Shown here: one piece after another, positions 32,989-45,280 of the stretch
How the letters are laid out: every line of letters starts with the position of its first letter
Numbering within the stretch: the stretch's first letter is position 1
From: Notolepis coatsorum
Taxonomy: Eukaryota; Chordata; Actinopteri; Aulopiformes; Paralepididae
Reading direction: 5' to 3'
NCBI GenBank assembly: GCA_963971535.1
Contig: OZ020589.1
Coordinates: 56,082,077 to 56,146,076, forward strand
DNA: 64,000 bases
The notes under the pieces: generated by a model
Told to the model about the DNA's origin: nothing
Database searches by the model: none
The model's input: the letters and a program-made list of their open reading frames with translations, nothing else
Program-made: the position numbers and the translations under genes

Positions 32989-33970
32989 TGAGCCACGAGG
33001 AGATAACAACAGATAAGAGTCAGAGAGTGACGTCAGCTAAAATACTCTAGACTGAGTTTGGCCACCATCTAAGGGGGAAGTGGGGTAGTGCTGGAAAATG
33101 TCCATTGCCCATAGGGGAATAGTGATTCCAGGGCTCTACTACCATCTAGTGGCGTAGATTGGGAAGGAGCAGATAGAGAGATGAGGTGCAGTTAATTAAA
33201 AAGGTTTAATTATTAAATGTACATTACATATTCCAACAATAGTATGGCTGACTATTTAAAACCTGTTGAATTTCAGATTGGACATCTAAGCTCGAACACT
33301 TTTCAGGTTTACTTTGTAGCACTTGTCCTTTGTTTAGGTTACAGTTAAACACAGAGTCTATGTATTACTTTGCTTTTTCCACTTTGCAAGAGACAATGAA
33401 ACTCTTTAAATGCACTCAACGAGTAGACATCATTTACTATCAAGATGATCAAGATTGGTAAAGGATTCCAAGAAGGGTTGCAAGGTTAATTGATAGAAAT
33501 AACAGATCTAAAAAAGAAGAGGTGATGTTTTCAAGAATCGGGGGATTATTTGTATAGGAGCCATTGCGTTGTGGAATTGTTATTTGACTTCAAAGCAGAA
33601 GATGTTAACTGCAAAAGATGTTAACTTGTACATTACCCACTGTCAGCCCACATCGAGTCACTGAGAATGTGTCATAATCAAACAGTTATATTACATAATA
33701 TGGGAAGATATGTTCTTAGACATGCCTACCATTACATTTCTAGTCCATTTCCGTTACTCCATTTTATGATAAACCAGCTTACTGGCATAAATTCTCTAGC
33801 ATGGCCTACAGGGAGCGTGTTTTGTCTGTGACAACTAACAACCAACTCTCATAACAAAATGCAGAGCTATTTGTTTTGGGTATATTAAGATATTGTTTTT
33901 GGTGGTTTTTCTGTAGTTTTCTCAATATTGGTACGTCCCAGATGTATGAGAGGGGTGGGGTGTGGGCTTC

Positions 33971-33971
<1 letters not shown>
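32989..33971. other. Unannotated stretch
   Basis: AT-rich sequence with CACCATCTAAGGGGGAAG / CTACCATCTAGTGGCG words typical of UTR-like or old repeat DNA. No gene seen. Confidence 0.4.

Positions 33972-34017
<46 letters not shown>
33972..34017. repeat. (AT)n microsatellite
   Basis: About 22 AT units. Confidence 0.95.
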
Positions 34018-34020
<3 letters not shown>

Positions 34021-35593
34021 TGTTTTTTGGTCAACGAGACTCTAAGGGACATTTGTTTTTTTTGTCATGACTTAGGAAACTGCCCTGCTCATTGGAGCTG
34101 AGTTGAGGGTATAGTATAGAATGTCCTAACTTCAAACCTGAGTGGACACCTTTCTACTATTTTAGTGTGTAAAATGTTACCAGACAGCTTTTTATTTTTA
34201 TTTCTTTCTCTCTCTCTCTCTTTTTTTTTTGTGGATTCTCGGTGGGCGTGTCTCTTTTCAGTCTCCTGTGCCGGTCCAAACGCCCGCCACTGCTGAAGAA
34301 GAGGAGAAGCTGAAACGGCAGGTGCTGGATCTACTGCTCCGCTACAGTTGCTCCAATCTAGGAGGCAGAGGGCCTATCAGCTGCCCAGCTAATCGACTGA
34401 ACCGGGGTTCCACTCTGCAGTTACGGTTAAGACGCTGAGACAGTTCTCTTTGACCATCAGCCGGAGACAAAGATCTATGAGATGGTTTCCAGCAGACCTG
34501 TTCCATCAGGGGAACAACCAAGGACCTGGGTGGGGGAACCAACTACAGCTGACAACTGAAAAAAATTAGCTGACTCTATCTGCTCCAGATCTAGGAGGCA
34601 GAGGGCCTGTCAGCTAGTGAACGCATACACCCAGCTGATGGGACGCTAAGAACATCAACCGACAGCTGACCCCAGCCTGATACTATCGGTGGTCCAGAGA
34701 TAAAGATCAAAGAGACAGTTTCCAGCAGGTCTAAGCCATTCACCGGACAGGCTCCTTCCATCAGAGGGGAGGATCATCAGGACCGAGCCACGGCATACAT
34801 GGATCAGAGGGGGGTGTTTGGACTGCGGACGGAGGGAGGAGGAGAGACCGCTCTGGGATTCTTCACAAATGATAAATGAGGCAAGTTTGAACCAGACACA
34901 TACAGATATTACGGTATCATCTAAAAGATATTAGGTAATAATGTACTGAACTTTGTTCAGAATGGAGATGTTTTTTTGCTAATTGTAGTTTTGTTTTGGT
35001 TTAGCTATCTCCCTGCTCTGAGGGAAATTAGCCTATTTCTTCAAGAATGATGATTAGACAAGTTTTGAATCAAAACACATACAGATATTGGTTCAGAATG
35101 AAGATGTTTTTGAATGTGCTGTACATTGCAATGGTAAACTTGGGTTATGTGTGATTTCCCTGAGGCTATATTTCATTCTTTAGGAAGAGTCTGCAAGTTT
35201 TTGTTTTGTTTCTTGCTGTTATCTGTTCTTCGCTACTGAAAGAGTTTTATGGGAATTGTTTGTTTTGAATAAGTTTGTATGGGAAATGCTCTTTTTGGCG
35301 AGATACTCTCCTGTGTTTGAGGAATATGGTGCAGCTGCTCCGGCCTTGACAAAACCAGAGACTGGACAATATACCCTTGAGTCCTTCGACCACCGTCTGG
35401 ACATTTGCAAAGAGACACTAATGTTATGGCAACTTCTCTCTGCACGGGACACAGGGTCAATCCAGAGGACCTTTTGTTTTTAGATAATAAAAAAAGTTTT
35501 TGCTGAGTTATTATAATTTGTGTTATTTTTGGTTTAAGGATGATAATATTTTTTGTTGTCTTTATGAAGTGATAATGATTGTGATTAATTATC
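34018..35593 (+). other. 3' internal region of the 15-kb LTR element
   Basis: Contains local duplications: CTAGGAGGCAGAGGGCCT at 34358 and 34589, and ACACATACAGATATT at 34896 and 35076. The short frame 34229-34438 (Glu/Lys-rich) is not recognised. Confidence 0.45.
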
Positions 35594-35605
35594 AGATGGG
35601 GGAGT
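35594..35605 (+). promoter_or_regulatory. Polypurine tract of the 15-kb element
   Basis: AGATGGGGGAGT directly precedes the 3' LTR. Confidence 0.7.
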
Positions 35606-36016
35606 TGTCGTGGAATATATTATCATGTCCTTATAGATCTGTGTTGAGATATCATGTTATACAGCGTGGCTTTCAGTGTGACCAGCTTGACTGGTTAATG
35701 TGTGTATGTCTCTTTAATAAGACTCCAACATCTCCCCAGCCATAACAAAATTGTTGTTGCTTCCAGTGACTGAGAACTATTTTTGTTTACCTTCATCATC
35801 ATATCTGATATTATGTTACGTCTGACAACTGTGTATTTAACATATGTCTGAACAGAACTCTTGGTCAGTCTATGGCCAGACGCTAATGTGTTAACATGTT
35901 GTCTCTGACTGTAAACTGTCCTTTCATTGTGGCCACGGTGAAATAAACTTTCCTATTATTATTAATAATGATTTGTAAACGGCTCATCATTTAGTCCTTT
36001 AATATTTCCCATTACA
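35606..36016 (+). repeat. 3' LTR of the 15-kb element (411 bp)
   Basis: Begins TGTCGTGG and ends CCCATTACA like the 5' LTR. It is followed by the CCTG duplication. Confidence 0.85.
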
Positions 36017-36039
36017 CCTGCTTTCACTTGTGATTAGAC

Positions 36040-36235
36040 ATATAATCCATTGGATTACTCAGACACAGTAACACACAGTATTTTATCTTAGTACTTTTTA
36101 TCATGTCTATTTTATTATTTATTCTATTTTATTCTATTATTATTAGTATTTTTTGCACAATGAAGGGGGGCATGGCCACCTTCATTTCACTACATGTCTT
36201 GTGTATCTATGTGACTAATAAATCTCTTGAATCTT
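36040..36235 (+). repeat. LINE 3' UTR tail
   Basis: T-rich sequence ending GTGACTAATAAATCTCTTGA is the 3' end of a Rex1/CR1-like LINE. The coding part is absent. Confidence 0.6.
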
Positions 36236-36356
36236 TAATCTAACATAACCCAATCACGTGTCATTACTTATGAAGTAACAAGGGTCTATGGTTCTGATAT
36301 AAAGAACCAGCTTAAGCTACTCTGCGTTGTGTGTTAAAAAGGCCAGGAAATGGCCT

Positions 36357-37384
36357 TGTAACGACGGCGGAGCAGGAGGATGAAATGAAGACGAAGAGAG
36401 TTTGCTAAAATCCACTTTTTATTTCACAAGCAAAAGTGAAATAACAAAAGGCTTGAATGAATTCAAAAACGTGCAATGAAACAATAGATTCCAGAGACTA
36501 TGCCCTCAGACCTTTGTTTCAGACTAATTCACTACAATTAAAGTATCTCTTCTCGTCTCCGCGCAATTCGATGGTTCCTTCTCAGCTCGTCGTCATCAGC
36601 TTCCGTGTGGGGATGAGGGAAAAAGCATGTGTCTGTTGTTGCGTTCCGTGTTGTTCTCCTTTCTGCTCTCTCAAACTGCTAGTTTTAACGCTTTTACTCC
36701 TCCCCTTTCTGACCATGCTAGTCTTTACGTCATGGGGGAGGACTTATTTAGAAGAGAGAGATTCTAATTGGTTGAAACCCTAGAGCGGCCATTTTGAGTA
36801 GGCATTTTGTCTCCTCTGCCCCTAGAAGAGGCCGGCTTTAATGTCTCTAAAAAGATAGTCTATATTTCTTAGTTAAATATAGAAGCTTCAACTGTTTAGC
36901 TCTTGCCCAGTTTTCCAGATCCAATGTGTCTTAATTTGAACTATATTTCTAGCTTAATTATACTGTGCAAAGGTGAAATAAGAGTCTAGTTTGGTCTTTC
37001 TTTGCTTAACTAATACCCTATGTTATAAGAGTTGAAACTAACTTTCCTTAGAGGATAAATAAGGAGACAAGCCAAATGGTGACCTCCTGTTGTATTTTAA
37101 TCATTATCCCTTATAAGCTAGTTGTCAGTATTTATGGATATTCTAAAGCTTGGTTCAGAAAGCGTTTTTATGGCAACTTAGGTGCACACTTTGGGTATGA
37201 ACAATGCATGTTTCATATCATTACGTCCAGCCTCATTAGCACAACATAGCTGTAATATTTGTAGTTTAATTTGAAGTTTCTTTAATGACTATATACGTAC
37301 TTTAATTACTTGAATAGTGAAGCTTAACTCCTCAAACATGTGGTCTCTTCTACAGAGCCCACAGGATGTCTGCAGGATCTAACA
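36357..37384 (-). repeat. Possible solo LTR
   Basis: The minus strand would begin TGTTAGATCCTGC and end GTCGTTACA, with an AATAAA signal (36415-36427) about 60 bases before that end. No clear target duplication was found and no polypurine tract or primer site adjoins it, so the boundaries are tentative. Confidence 0.35.
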
Positions 37385-38460
37385 GGCGCCCCAACTGCTT
37401 TGTGACACTTGTATGTAAATTCGTTCAGGCAGATGGTATCAATGGACTCTTAGTGAAACCAACTGTCTTCAGCTGTTACCCTATTTTAAATAGTGTCTTC
37501 ATCGGCTGTGTAAATATCACCGGCCTTTGAACTGGGGAGTTGGCATAGGTTTAAATGATAATCCCTTTCTCCCCCAGGGCCACTCTTAACAGCCAACCCC
37601 CCTAGTATTTGTAATGTTGTTCAGACTACTTATGAGACTAGACTACGTGTGGGTGTACTGATCATACCCTTGAACAATCTCCCAGTAGCTGTTGACCTGT
37701 GGGACTCAAGATTTCACCAACATACCCATATTTCCATAATGGTTGGACAGTTTGGACAGAGAAATCCACCACACTTATTTTGGTTCTTACATGTACATTA
37801 TTGAAGGGTAGACTTAAATTACATTATTATCATCATCTACAACCATTTTCAAATTGTGAACGACTGCAATGTCGGCTTCAAAGATGAACAAGTTTAACAA
37901 GGTTAACAGTCAGTGTACTTCTAAACACGGTTAGACAGTCAATCAGTCAGTCCGTCAGACAGAAAGTTCCCCTCCCTCCCTGTCCGGTGTTCCGTGAAGA
38001 CAAACATTAGCTTGTTGTTTTAGGAACCAAAGCTGAACATAGCTGAATGTAGGCTACAGAATGATGGACAAGCCAAGCCCCCTGAGCAGTGCAGTGTAGA
38101 TACTTAGAATATAGGCTCTGGGTGATTAATTACACACTGAGGAGCATGGATGCTCCAAGGGCGAAGGTGTGTGCGTGCATGTGTGTGTGTGCATGTGTGT
38201 GCGTGTGTGTGTGTGCATTAGTGTGTTTGTGCAGTTTTTTGAGCTTCAATTCTTTTTGTTTATGAGGCTGTGTGATAATTGTGTGTGTGATGCTCTGATG
38301 GTGGGAGTTTTGGTGTGTGCTTTGTGTACATATGGAAGTGAGTGACAGTGTAATAGTGGGAGATTTTGAGAGGGAATTTTAATTTGGGTCGGAACCCTCC
38401 CAGGCAATTAATTGTTGTGTACTCAGGAGAGAAAAGCAAATTAACATGCACGCATGCATG
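37385..38460. other. Unannotated stretch
   Basis: Includes a GT-rich segment at 38167-38220 and a TCAGTCAGTCCGTCAGAC patch at 37940. No gene seen. Confidence 0.4.
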
Positions 38461-38594
<134 letters not shown>

Positions 38595-38739
38595 TTCTTA
38601 ACTCCCTTACAGCCAATAACTTCTCTGAAGCCTATATTATAGCACCAGACACCCATTTAATTGAGTCATCTCCTAAGCACAGAGGAGCTAATCTCTCCTT
38701 TCAACTACACCTCTCTGTCCATTCTTGACTCCGTTCTTT

Positions 38740-39470
38740 GACCCAACCTTGGTCCAATGACCAATGACAACACTCTGACAATTTGGAAGAAATGTATATT
38801 AGCTGAACGAAAATGGAAAAAGGATAAAGTATCTTATGACATTCTGAAAGACCTAATGGCCAAATATCTGAGAGCAAGTAAGGATGCTGGAGCTAATTAC
38901 TTTTCCGAATGAATCTCTAAATACCACCATAATCCTATATGGTATTGTTTAGCACCATTAATTGTTATCAACCTCAACCCCCACACCCAGTGCAATTTTA
39001 GAAAGCTCCCCTACAAAGTGTGAAGGCTTTCAAATCAATATAGTTGAAAACACAAGGCTAAATATCTCTCCCCGGGCCTGTCATTCTCTCCACTAATCCC
39101 AGCTGTATTACATTCTTTTGAGCCTGTTTCTCTACATGCTCTAATGGACATTACCCCCCCCCCCCCTCCCCCATCTTGCATAGACACTGGATTTAAGCAA
39201 TGGCAAGAAGTAGGGATTCATAATATTAAGGATATTTTTTATGGACTGGTAATGAAACCATTCAGAGTAATGCACGGTAATGAAACAGAGTATGGACAAA
39301 AGCAATTATTTAGGTACTTGCAAATGAGGAGCTATGTTCATTCTGGTCCCCAATACAGAAGGAAGGCTGAGATTAGTTTTCCAAAACAATTACTGGTCAA
39401 ATCAGTGGTCAAGTTATATGTACAAGGAAGAGTTTTGACTCCCATCTCAGCAACAGAAAAATGCTGAAAT
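38740..39470 (+). pseudogene. L1-like LINE ORF2 fragment
   Basis: The segment DTGFKQWQEVGIHNIKDIF with LFRYLQMRSYV a little further on is the signature downstream of RT in fish L1-like ORF2 proteins. Upstream pieces (38740-39130) are too decayed to follow. A poly-C run at 39154 adds artificial prolines. Confidence 0.6.
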
Positions 39471-39761
39471 ATAAGATTTCTGATCCACTGTGCCCCGGTC
39501 TCCCCTACATTGGAATATTGACAACCATACTTGGTCATTTACTGTACATTGGAGGGAGTTGGGTTAGGACATTTACATTTACATCTATGATGTCTTCTTG
39601 CAGTCTGGCGGGAATGCTGCTGTTAATGTACGTCACAAATGGATTACGCATTCCTAAGCAATTAGCCGTCAACGCCTCTTTGTGGTTTCATTTACATGTT
39701 AATGTTAGGGAGGGGGTTGTATTAATTGAGACTGGCCTTTAACTTGACTTGACTGTACATT

Positions 39762-39832
39762 GGGGGAGGTTTGGTAGGTGGGGGGGGTGGGGGGGTGGGG
39801 GTGGGGGTTGGGCAGGAGGGGTGGGGGGGAAC
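39762..39832 (+). repeat. G-rich tract, possible G-quadruplex
   Basis: Many runs of 4-8 G separated by single T or TTG. Confidence 0.7.
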
Positions 39833-39882
39833 ACTGTACAACTGTACAAGCAAAACTGTACATTGGAATATTGACAACCATA

Positions 39883-40378
39883 CACTGTAAAACCCAATAA
39901 GTTTCCAGAACTTAAAAAATGTACGTAACCCCCCTGCCTCAAATTTTTTAAGTTGATCAACTCAAATGTTTTCAGTTGGCTAAGACTTACAATTCTCAGT
40001 TAAGGCAACTCAAATATGTTCAGTTACTGTGACTTAAGGTTCTCAAGTGGAGTCAACTCAAATATGTTCAGTTACTGTGACTTACAGTTCTCAGTTAAGG
40101 CAATTCAAATATGTTCAGTTACTGTGACTTAAGGTTCTCAAGTGGAGGTTTACAGTCTGTATCTACTTAATTATCTTAAGTTGTACTTAAGTTATGCTTT
40201 TACATTATACTTACTTAATAAGTGAATAGTTCCAAGTCAATCAAAAACTATGAGTTTTATTTACTCAAAACATAAGAACACGTCACACGAACTCAAGACA
40301 TTCAAGTTAGTAGAACTTTCATAGAATATTGAGTATACTTAAACTAATTGATTATTTTGAACATGCAGGTTTACAGTG
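39883..40378. mobile_element. CACTA/EnSpm-like non-autonomous element (496 bp)
   Basis: It begins CACTGTAAAACC and ends GGTTTACAGTG, with TA on both sides (39881-39882 and 40379-40380). The uninterrupted target ACCATACTTGG occurs at 39523-39533. Inside are about four tandem units of about 51 bases built on CTCAAATATGTTCAGTTACT. It has no transposase. Confidence 0.75.
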
Positions 40379-40486
40379 TACTTGGTAATTTACTGTACAT
40401 TGGAGGGAGTTGGGTTAGGACATTTACATTTACATCATACATATATTTAATTTATGTTTTGAAGAGAGGGTCTTTCCTCATAATAC

Positions 40487-40858
40487 CAGACAGGCCCCTG
40501 ATGTAAACAAGCATTCCTAAGCAATTAGCCGTTTTTTACACCAGGGTCCCCCATTTTCAATTCATCATAACATTTATGACATACATGACATACAGATATA
40601 CAGTATCCAGACATTTATGACATATAGAACAAGAATGAAACAAGAACTTATTCAACCCTTATTATCATTAGATTGTAGCGGCAGAGGTTTTTATCAACTT
40701 GAATCATGTTTCTTAATGTATGCTGTCCTGGCCTTCCCACATATAGGCAGAAATGAAAGCTATGTAAACCTGTTTCTGCAATAAAACAATGGTTTCGTTT
40801 GAGTTTACTGTACCCATTCTGCAATCTGTTAATAACGTTTTCAATTAAATTCAATTCA
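40487..40858. repeat. Broken copies of the local short repeat
   Basis: CCCCTGATGTAAACAAG (40496), GGGTCCCCCATTTTCAATTC (40547) and TGTACCCATTCTGCAATCTG (40809) are pieces of the family in mixed orientation. Between them lies a segment (40672-40730) that is the reverse complement of 47503-47565. Confidence 0.55.
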
Positions 40859-41216
40859 AAGAGCACCACGGGTTATTCAAGCAAGTGTTTGCATCCCAAA
40901 GGATATGTCTGTTTCAAGCAAATAAAATTGCATTGTTAAATACTGATTTCTGCTTTGACCCTGTTTATTTTAAATGTATTATTCCAGAGTAAATTATAAT
41001 TTAATTCTATATTGAGTGAAATATGATATTCTATATTGAGTGAAATTATAACTCTATATTATTATTATTATTATACAATAGTGACATAACAGTGAAAGTT
41101 ATGATAGACAATGTATGTCTTGAAAGAGTATATCAAACCACATTCCTGTCTGGAAGTATGGGAGGGGGCTAAAGCATGCATTCGTATTCAGCTGAGTAGT
41201 GGGGTAGACCCTCCTC

Positions 41217-41224
41217 TATATAAA
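41217..41224 (+). promoter_or_regulatory. TATA box of the transposase gene
   Basis: TATATAAA lies 47 bases before the ATG at 41271, a fitting place for a core promoter with a short leader. Confidence 0.5.
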
Positions 41225-41270
41225 GTGTTGTATCACCTTGACTTTCGAACGGTCTGTTGTCAGTGTGAAA

Positions 41271-42687
<1,417 letters not shown>

Positions 42688-42817
42688 GGGCCAACAATGT
42701 TTAACAAAATTAACCTGTAACCTTGTATCTTGTATCTTGTAATTAGTGTGTGTGTGTGTGTGTTTTAATACAATTCTGAACTCTTGACTTGACTGACTAC
42801 ATTATAACTGCTGTTGA

Positions 42818-43610
42818 ATGAATGACCTTTATTTATATAGCACCCTTCACAGCACGAATGCACAGGGTGTTTTACACTACAGCTTAATATAAAAACACAA
42901 TAAAAACAAAATCAGAAATAAATGACAACAACAACAAACAGCAGTTAAAAATAGTGAAATCAGATAGAAAAAGTAGAATAAAAGAATTTGGATAAAATCA
43001 TGAGTCACTAATTAAAACAAAACTATAGAACAGTGAGGACAAGAAAAAGTGCCTATGCATGACCAAAAGCCTGTCTGAACAAATGTGTTTTTAATTGTTT
43101 TTTAAAAGAGTTCTCAGAGGGGGCAATTCGCAGGTCCAGGGGGAGAGCGTTCCAGAGCCTTGGTGCTGTCACCTGGAACGCTCGATCACCCCTTGTTTTA
43201 AGCCTGGACCTGGGGACCACCAGGAGGTGCTGATCGGCAGATCTGAGTGAGCGGGTGTTTGTGTAGGGATGGATGAGTGCAGTGATGTAGATGGGGGCCT
43301 GACCGTGAAGTGCTCTGAAAGTGAAAGTGAGGACTTTGAAGTGAATTCTATAGTGTACCGGGAGCCAGTGCAGGGATACCAGAATGGGAGTGATGTGGCA
43401 TGGTTTTTTTGACCTTGTGAGTAGCCTGGCTGCAGCATTTTGGACCATTTGTAGTTTATCTGTGGATGATTTGGTGAGACAGGTGAAACGTGAGTTGCAG
43501 TAGTCAAGCCTAGAGGAAATAAAAGCATGCACGGACAGTTCTAGTTCAGAGTGAGATATGATGGTGCGTAGTTTTGCAATGTTTCTGAGGTGTTCTGATG
43601 GTTACTGTAC
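42818..43610 (-). pseudogene. 5'-truncated L2-like LINE
   Basis: The minus frame 43532-43053 encodes AFISSRLDYCNSRFTCL, LQMVQNAAARLLTRSKK, ITPILVSLHWLPVHYRI, FRALHGQAPIYI, PRSRLKTRGDRAF and FKKQLKTHLF, the C-terminal end of L2-type fish LINEs. The 3' UTR (43052-42830) contains the reverse of ATATAGCACCCTTCACAGC. It ends in a TGAATGAATGA-type tail. The frame is open. Endonuclease and RT palm are missing. Confidence 0.83.
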
Positions 43611-43741
43611 TGTACTTGAAAATAAAATGATTTAAAATAAAATTAGCCATTTAGAACTATTATTTCATTTTATAAATAATAAAAAAAAATATATTAGAAA
43701 CACGGGTCTCTTGTCCATTAATGGATATATAATGGATATTT

Positions 43742-43815
43742 TATGTCTGGCACAGTGGTGTAATGGTTAGTGCTCATTCCTGTCAAGCGGACGACCCAGG
43801 TTCGAAACCCCTTGT
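43742..43815 (+). repeat. tRNA-Asp-like element
   Basis: The A box GTGGTGTAATGGTTAGTG and the B box GGTTCGAAACCCC surround an anticodon-loop-like CCTGTCAAG (anticodon GTC). The acceptor stem does not close, so this is a pseudo-tRNA or SINE head. The flank 43690-43780 matches the complement of 48125-48215. Confidence 0.6.
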
Positions 43816-43984
43816 TTCTAATATAATTTTTTTTGGAATATAATATTAATGACTGTATACGCAAAAGTAGCCTAGTTTTAAGTTAAAATATTATAAATCT
43901 ACATGCATTGAGGATGTCATTCTTTATATAGCTCTCAAAGTGCACCAGATTGAAGCATTTACATGGCAACAAAAATAAAAATAT

Positions 43985-44115
43985 TAGAAACACCGGGATT
44001 CAAACATGGGTGCACGAGAGCAGTTCAGTTCCTTGGACAGCGTGACAAATGCACCCATTTCATTGGCTGTCAGTCTGTTACACCTATACACGGCTGGCCT
44101 CCGCGCGGGACCCTT
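43985..44115 (-). repeat. tRNA-derived repeat, copy 2
   Basis: On the minus strand it shares with 48010-48165 the block GCCAGCCGTGTATAGGTG through GAGCTGAACTGCTCTCGTGC, followed by a decayed B box. The A-box half is missing. Confidence 0.6.
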
Positions 44116-44229
44116 GAGTAGTTACCCTTAACAACCATCCACTCGCCTCTTAACAACCATCCACTCCCTTAACAACCATCCACTCCCTGTTTACAAAACC
44201 ATGTATTATTTTGGCCATTAGTGGCGCTG

Positions 44230-44351
44230 TTGCGAGTTTGTGGATGCTGCGCCGCTGTATCCACATTTAGGAGAAGAAGGAGAACAGAAGAAGAGATCCG
44301 TTTTGCAGAGCTGGAGAATCGCGTTTTTTTTCAACCTGTTAACGTTTGAAG
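44230..44351 (+). other. Possible non-coding first exon
   Basis: CpG-containing sequence ends in a near-consensus donor (TGAAG/GTGAGT). It lies upstream of the exon series at 45281-46545 on the same strand. No coding match. Confidence 0.3.
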
Positions 44352-44354
44352 GTG

Positions 44355-44632
44355 AGTTTAAACTACTAAATACGATCCTAAACACTGTCACAACAGCAGT
44401 CATATATGTATATTTTCAACAATACGTTTGTTTACCAATAGGTTATTGGGTTTGTGTTGCCGCTGTTTAAAGAGACTCCAATTGAATTGATTTACCGAGT
44501 TCGTTTTTTTTTCAAATGTAAACTACAGTATAAGATCCCAACAATGTCACAACAGCAGTCATTCATAGTGTATATTTTCAACAATACGTTTGTTTACCAA
44601 TAGGTTAAACTGTTTTTGGGTTTGTGTTGGCA
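44355..44632. repeat. About 110-bp direct duplication
   Basis: TGTCACAACAGCAGTCAT..TATATTTTCAACAATACG..TTTACCAATAGGTTA is present at 44385-44462 and again at 44544-44632 with small differences. Confidence 0.8.
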
Positions 44633-44734
44633 GTTTCAACAGTTGGATGTACTCAGTGAAGCTATCATAGCAGAGCTATCATATAATAACGATAATACAT
44701 TGTGTCCTATCTATCTATCTCACTATCTATCTGC

Positions 44735-45250
44735 TATGCTTTTATTTTTTACTCCGTTTATTTGATCAGGGACAGTGCATATCAATCAATAGTTATACAT
44801 TTATAAATGAATACAAATTAAAAACTGTAAATATGCCAACATTAGCAGGGTTGCTAGTTTTCAGTTGTAGTCCCTGGGCTAGATGTTTAAGCCAGAAACA
44901 AACAGAAAAATAGAAGGCCATTAAAGCTAATATTAAAACAATTTAAAAAATATTCTGTACTCACTAGTCACTACTAGGCATTCATGCATCTATAAAAAAA
45001 AAAAAACGGTGTACAGGGACAAATCAAAGCCCATACATGTACAGTATAAGCACTGTATATGCAGGCAGGCACACATATACATAATCAGGACAGTCAGGCT
45101 AGTGTACAGGGGTTGGGCAGCTGGACTGAGACATGACTTGCTAATGGCCATGCTTAGAGTGTGTGTGTGAAGGACCTGAGTGTATTAGTACCGCGGATGT
45201 GTGATGGGATGGTGTTCCAGAACGCTGCAGCTTGTCTGTGTAATATAAAG
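44735..45250 (-). repeat. LINE 3' region-like segment
   Basis: The plus strand reads like the reverse of a LINE 3' part (TTTATTTGATCAGGGACAGTG and GGTGTTCCAGAACGCTGCAG). No conserved frame remains. Confidence 0.4.
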
Positions 45251-45280
45251 ATATGTCATATAGTGTTTTGCTTTGTACAG

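Larger units (their letters stand above)
20919..36016 (+). mobile_element. LTR retroelement of about 15 kb, expanded by nested insertions
   Basis: Two LTRs in the same orientation (20919-21340 and 35606-36016) differ at only a few positions plus short indels. CCTG is duplicated outside both (20915-20918 and 36017-36020). A primer-site candidate follows the left LTR, and a purine tract precedes the right one. Together these show one insertion. Its inside has been enlarged by a 4.6-kb LTR element (23240-27820), a MITE, LINE fragments and repeats. No gag, protease, RT or integrase belonging to this element could be recognised, so it was probably non-autonomous or is badly decayed. Confidence 0.82.
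39515..40530 (+). repeat. Duplicated flank (39515-39668 and 39862-39882 plus 40381-40530)
   Basis: GGAATATTGACAACCATA, TACATTGGAGGGAGTTGGG and GCATTCCTAAGCAATTAGCC occur in both. One copy carries the CACTA-like insertion. Confidence 0.75.

Noticed and set aside
43742..43815. Functional tRNA-Asp gene
   Set aside because: A and B boxes are good but the acceptor stem does not pair.
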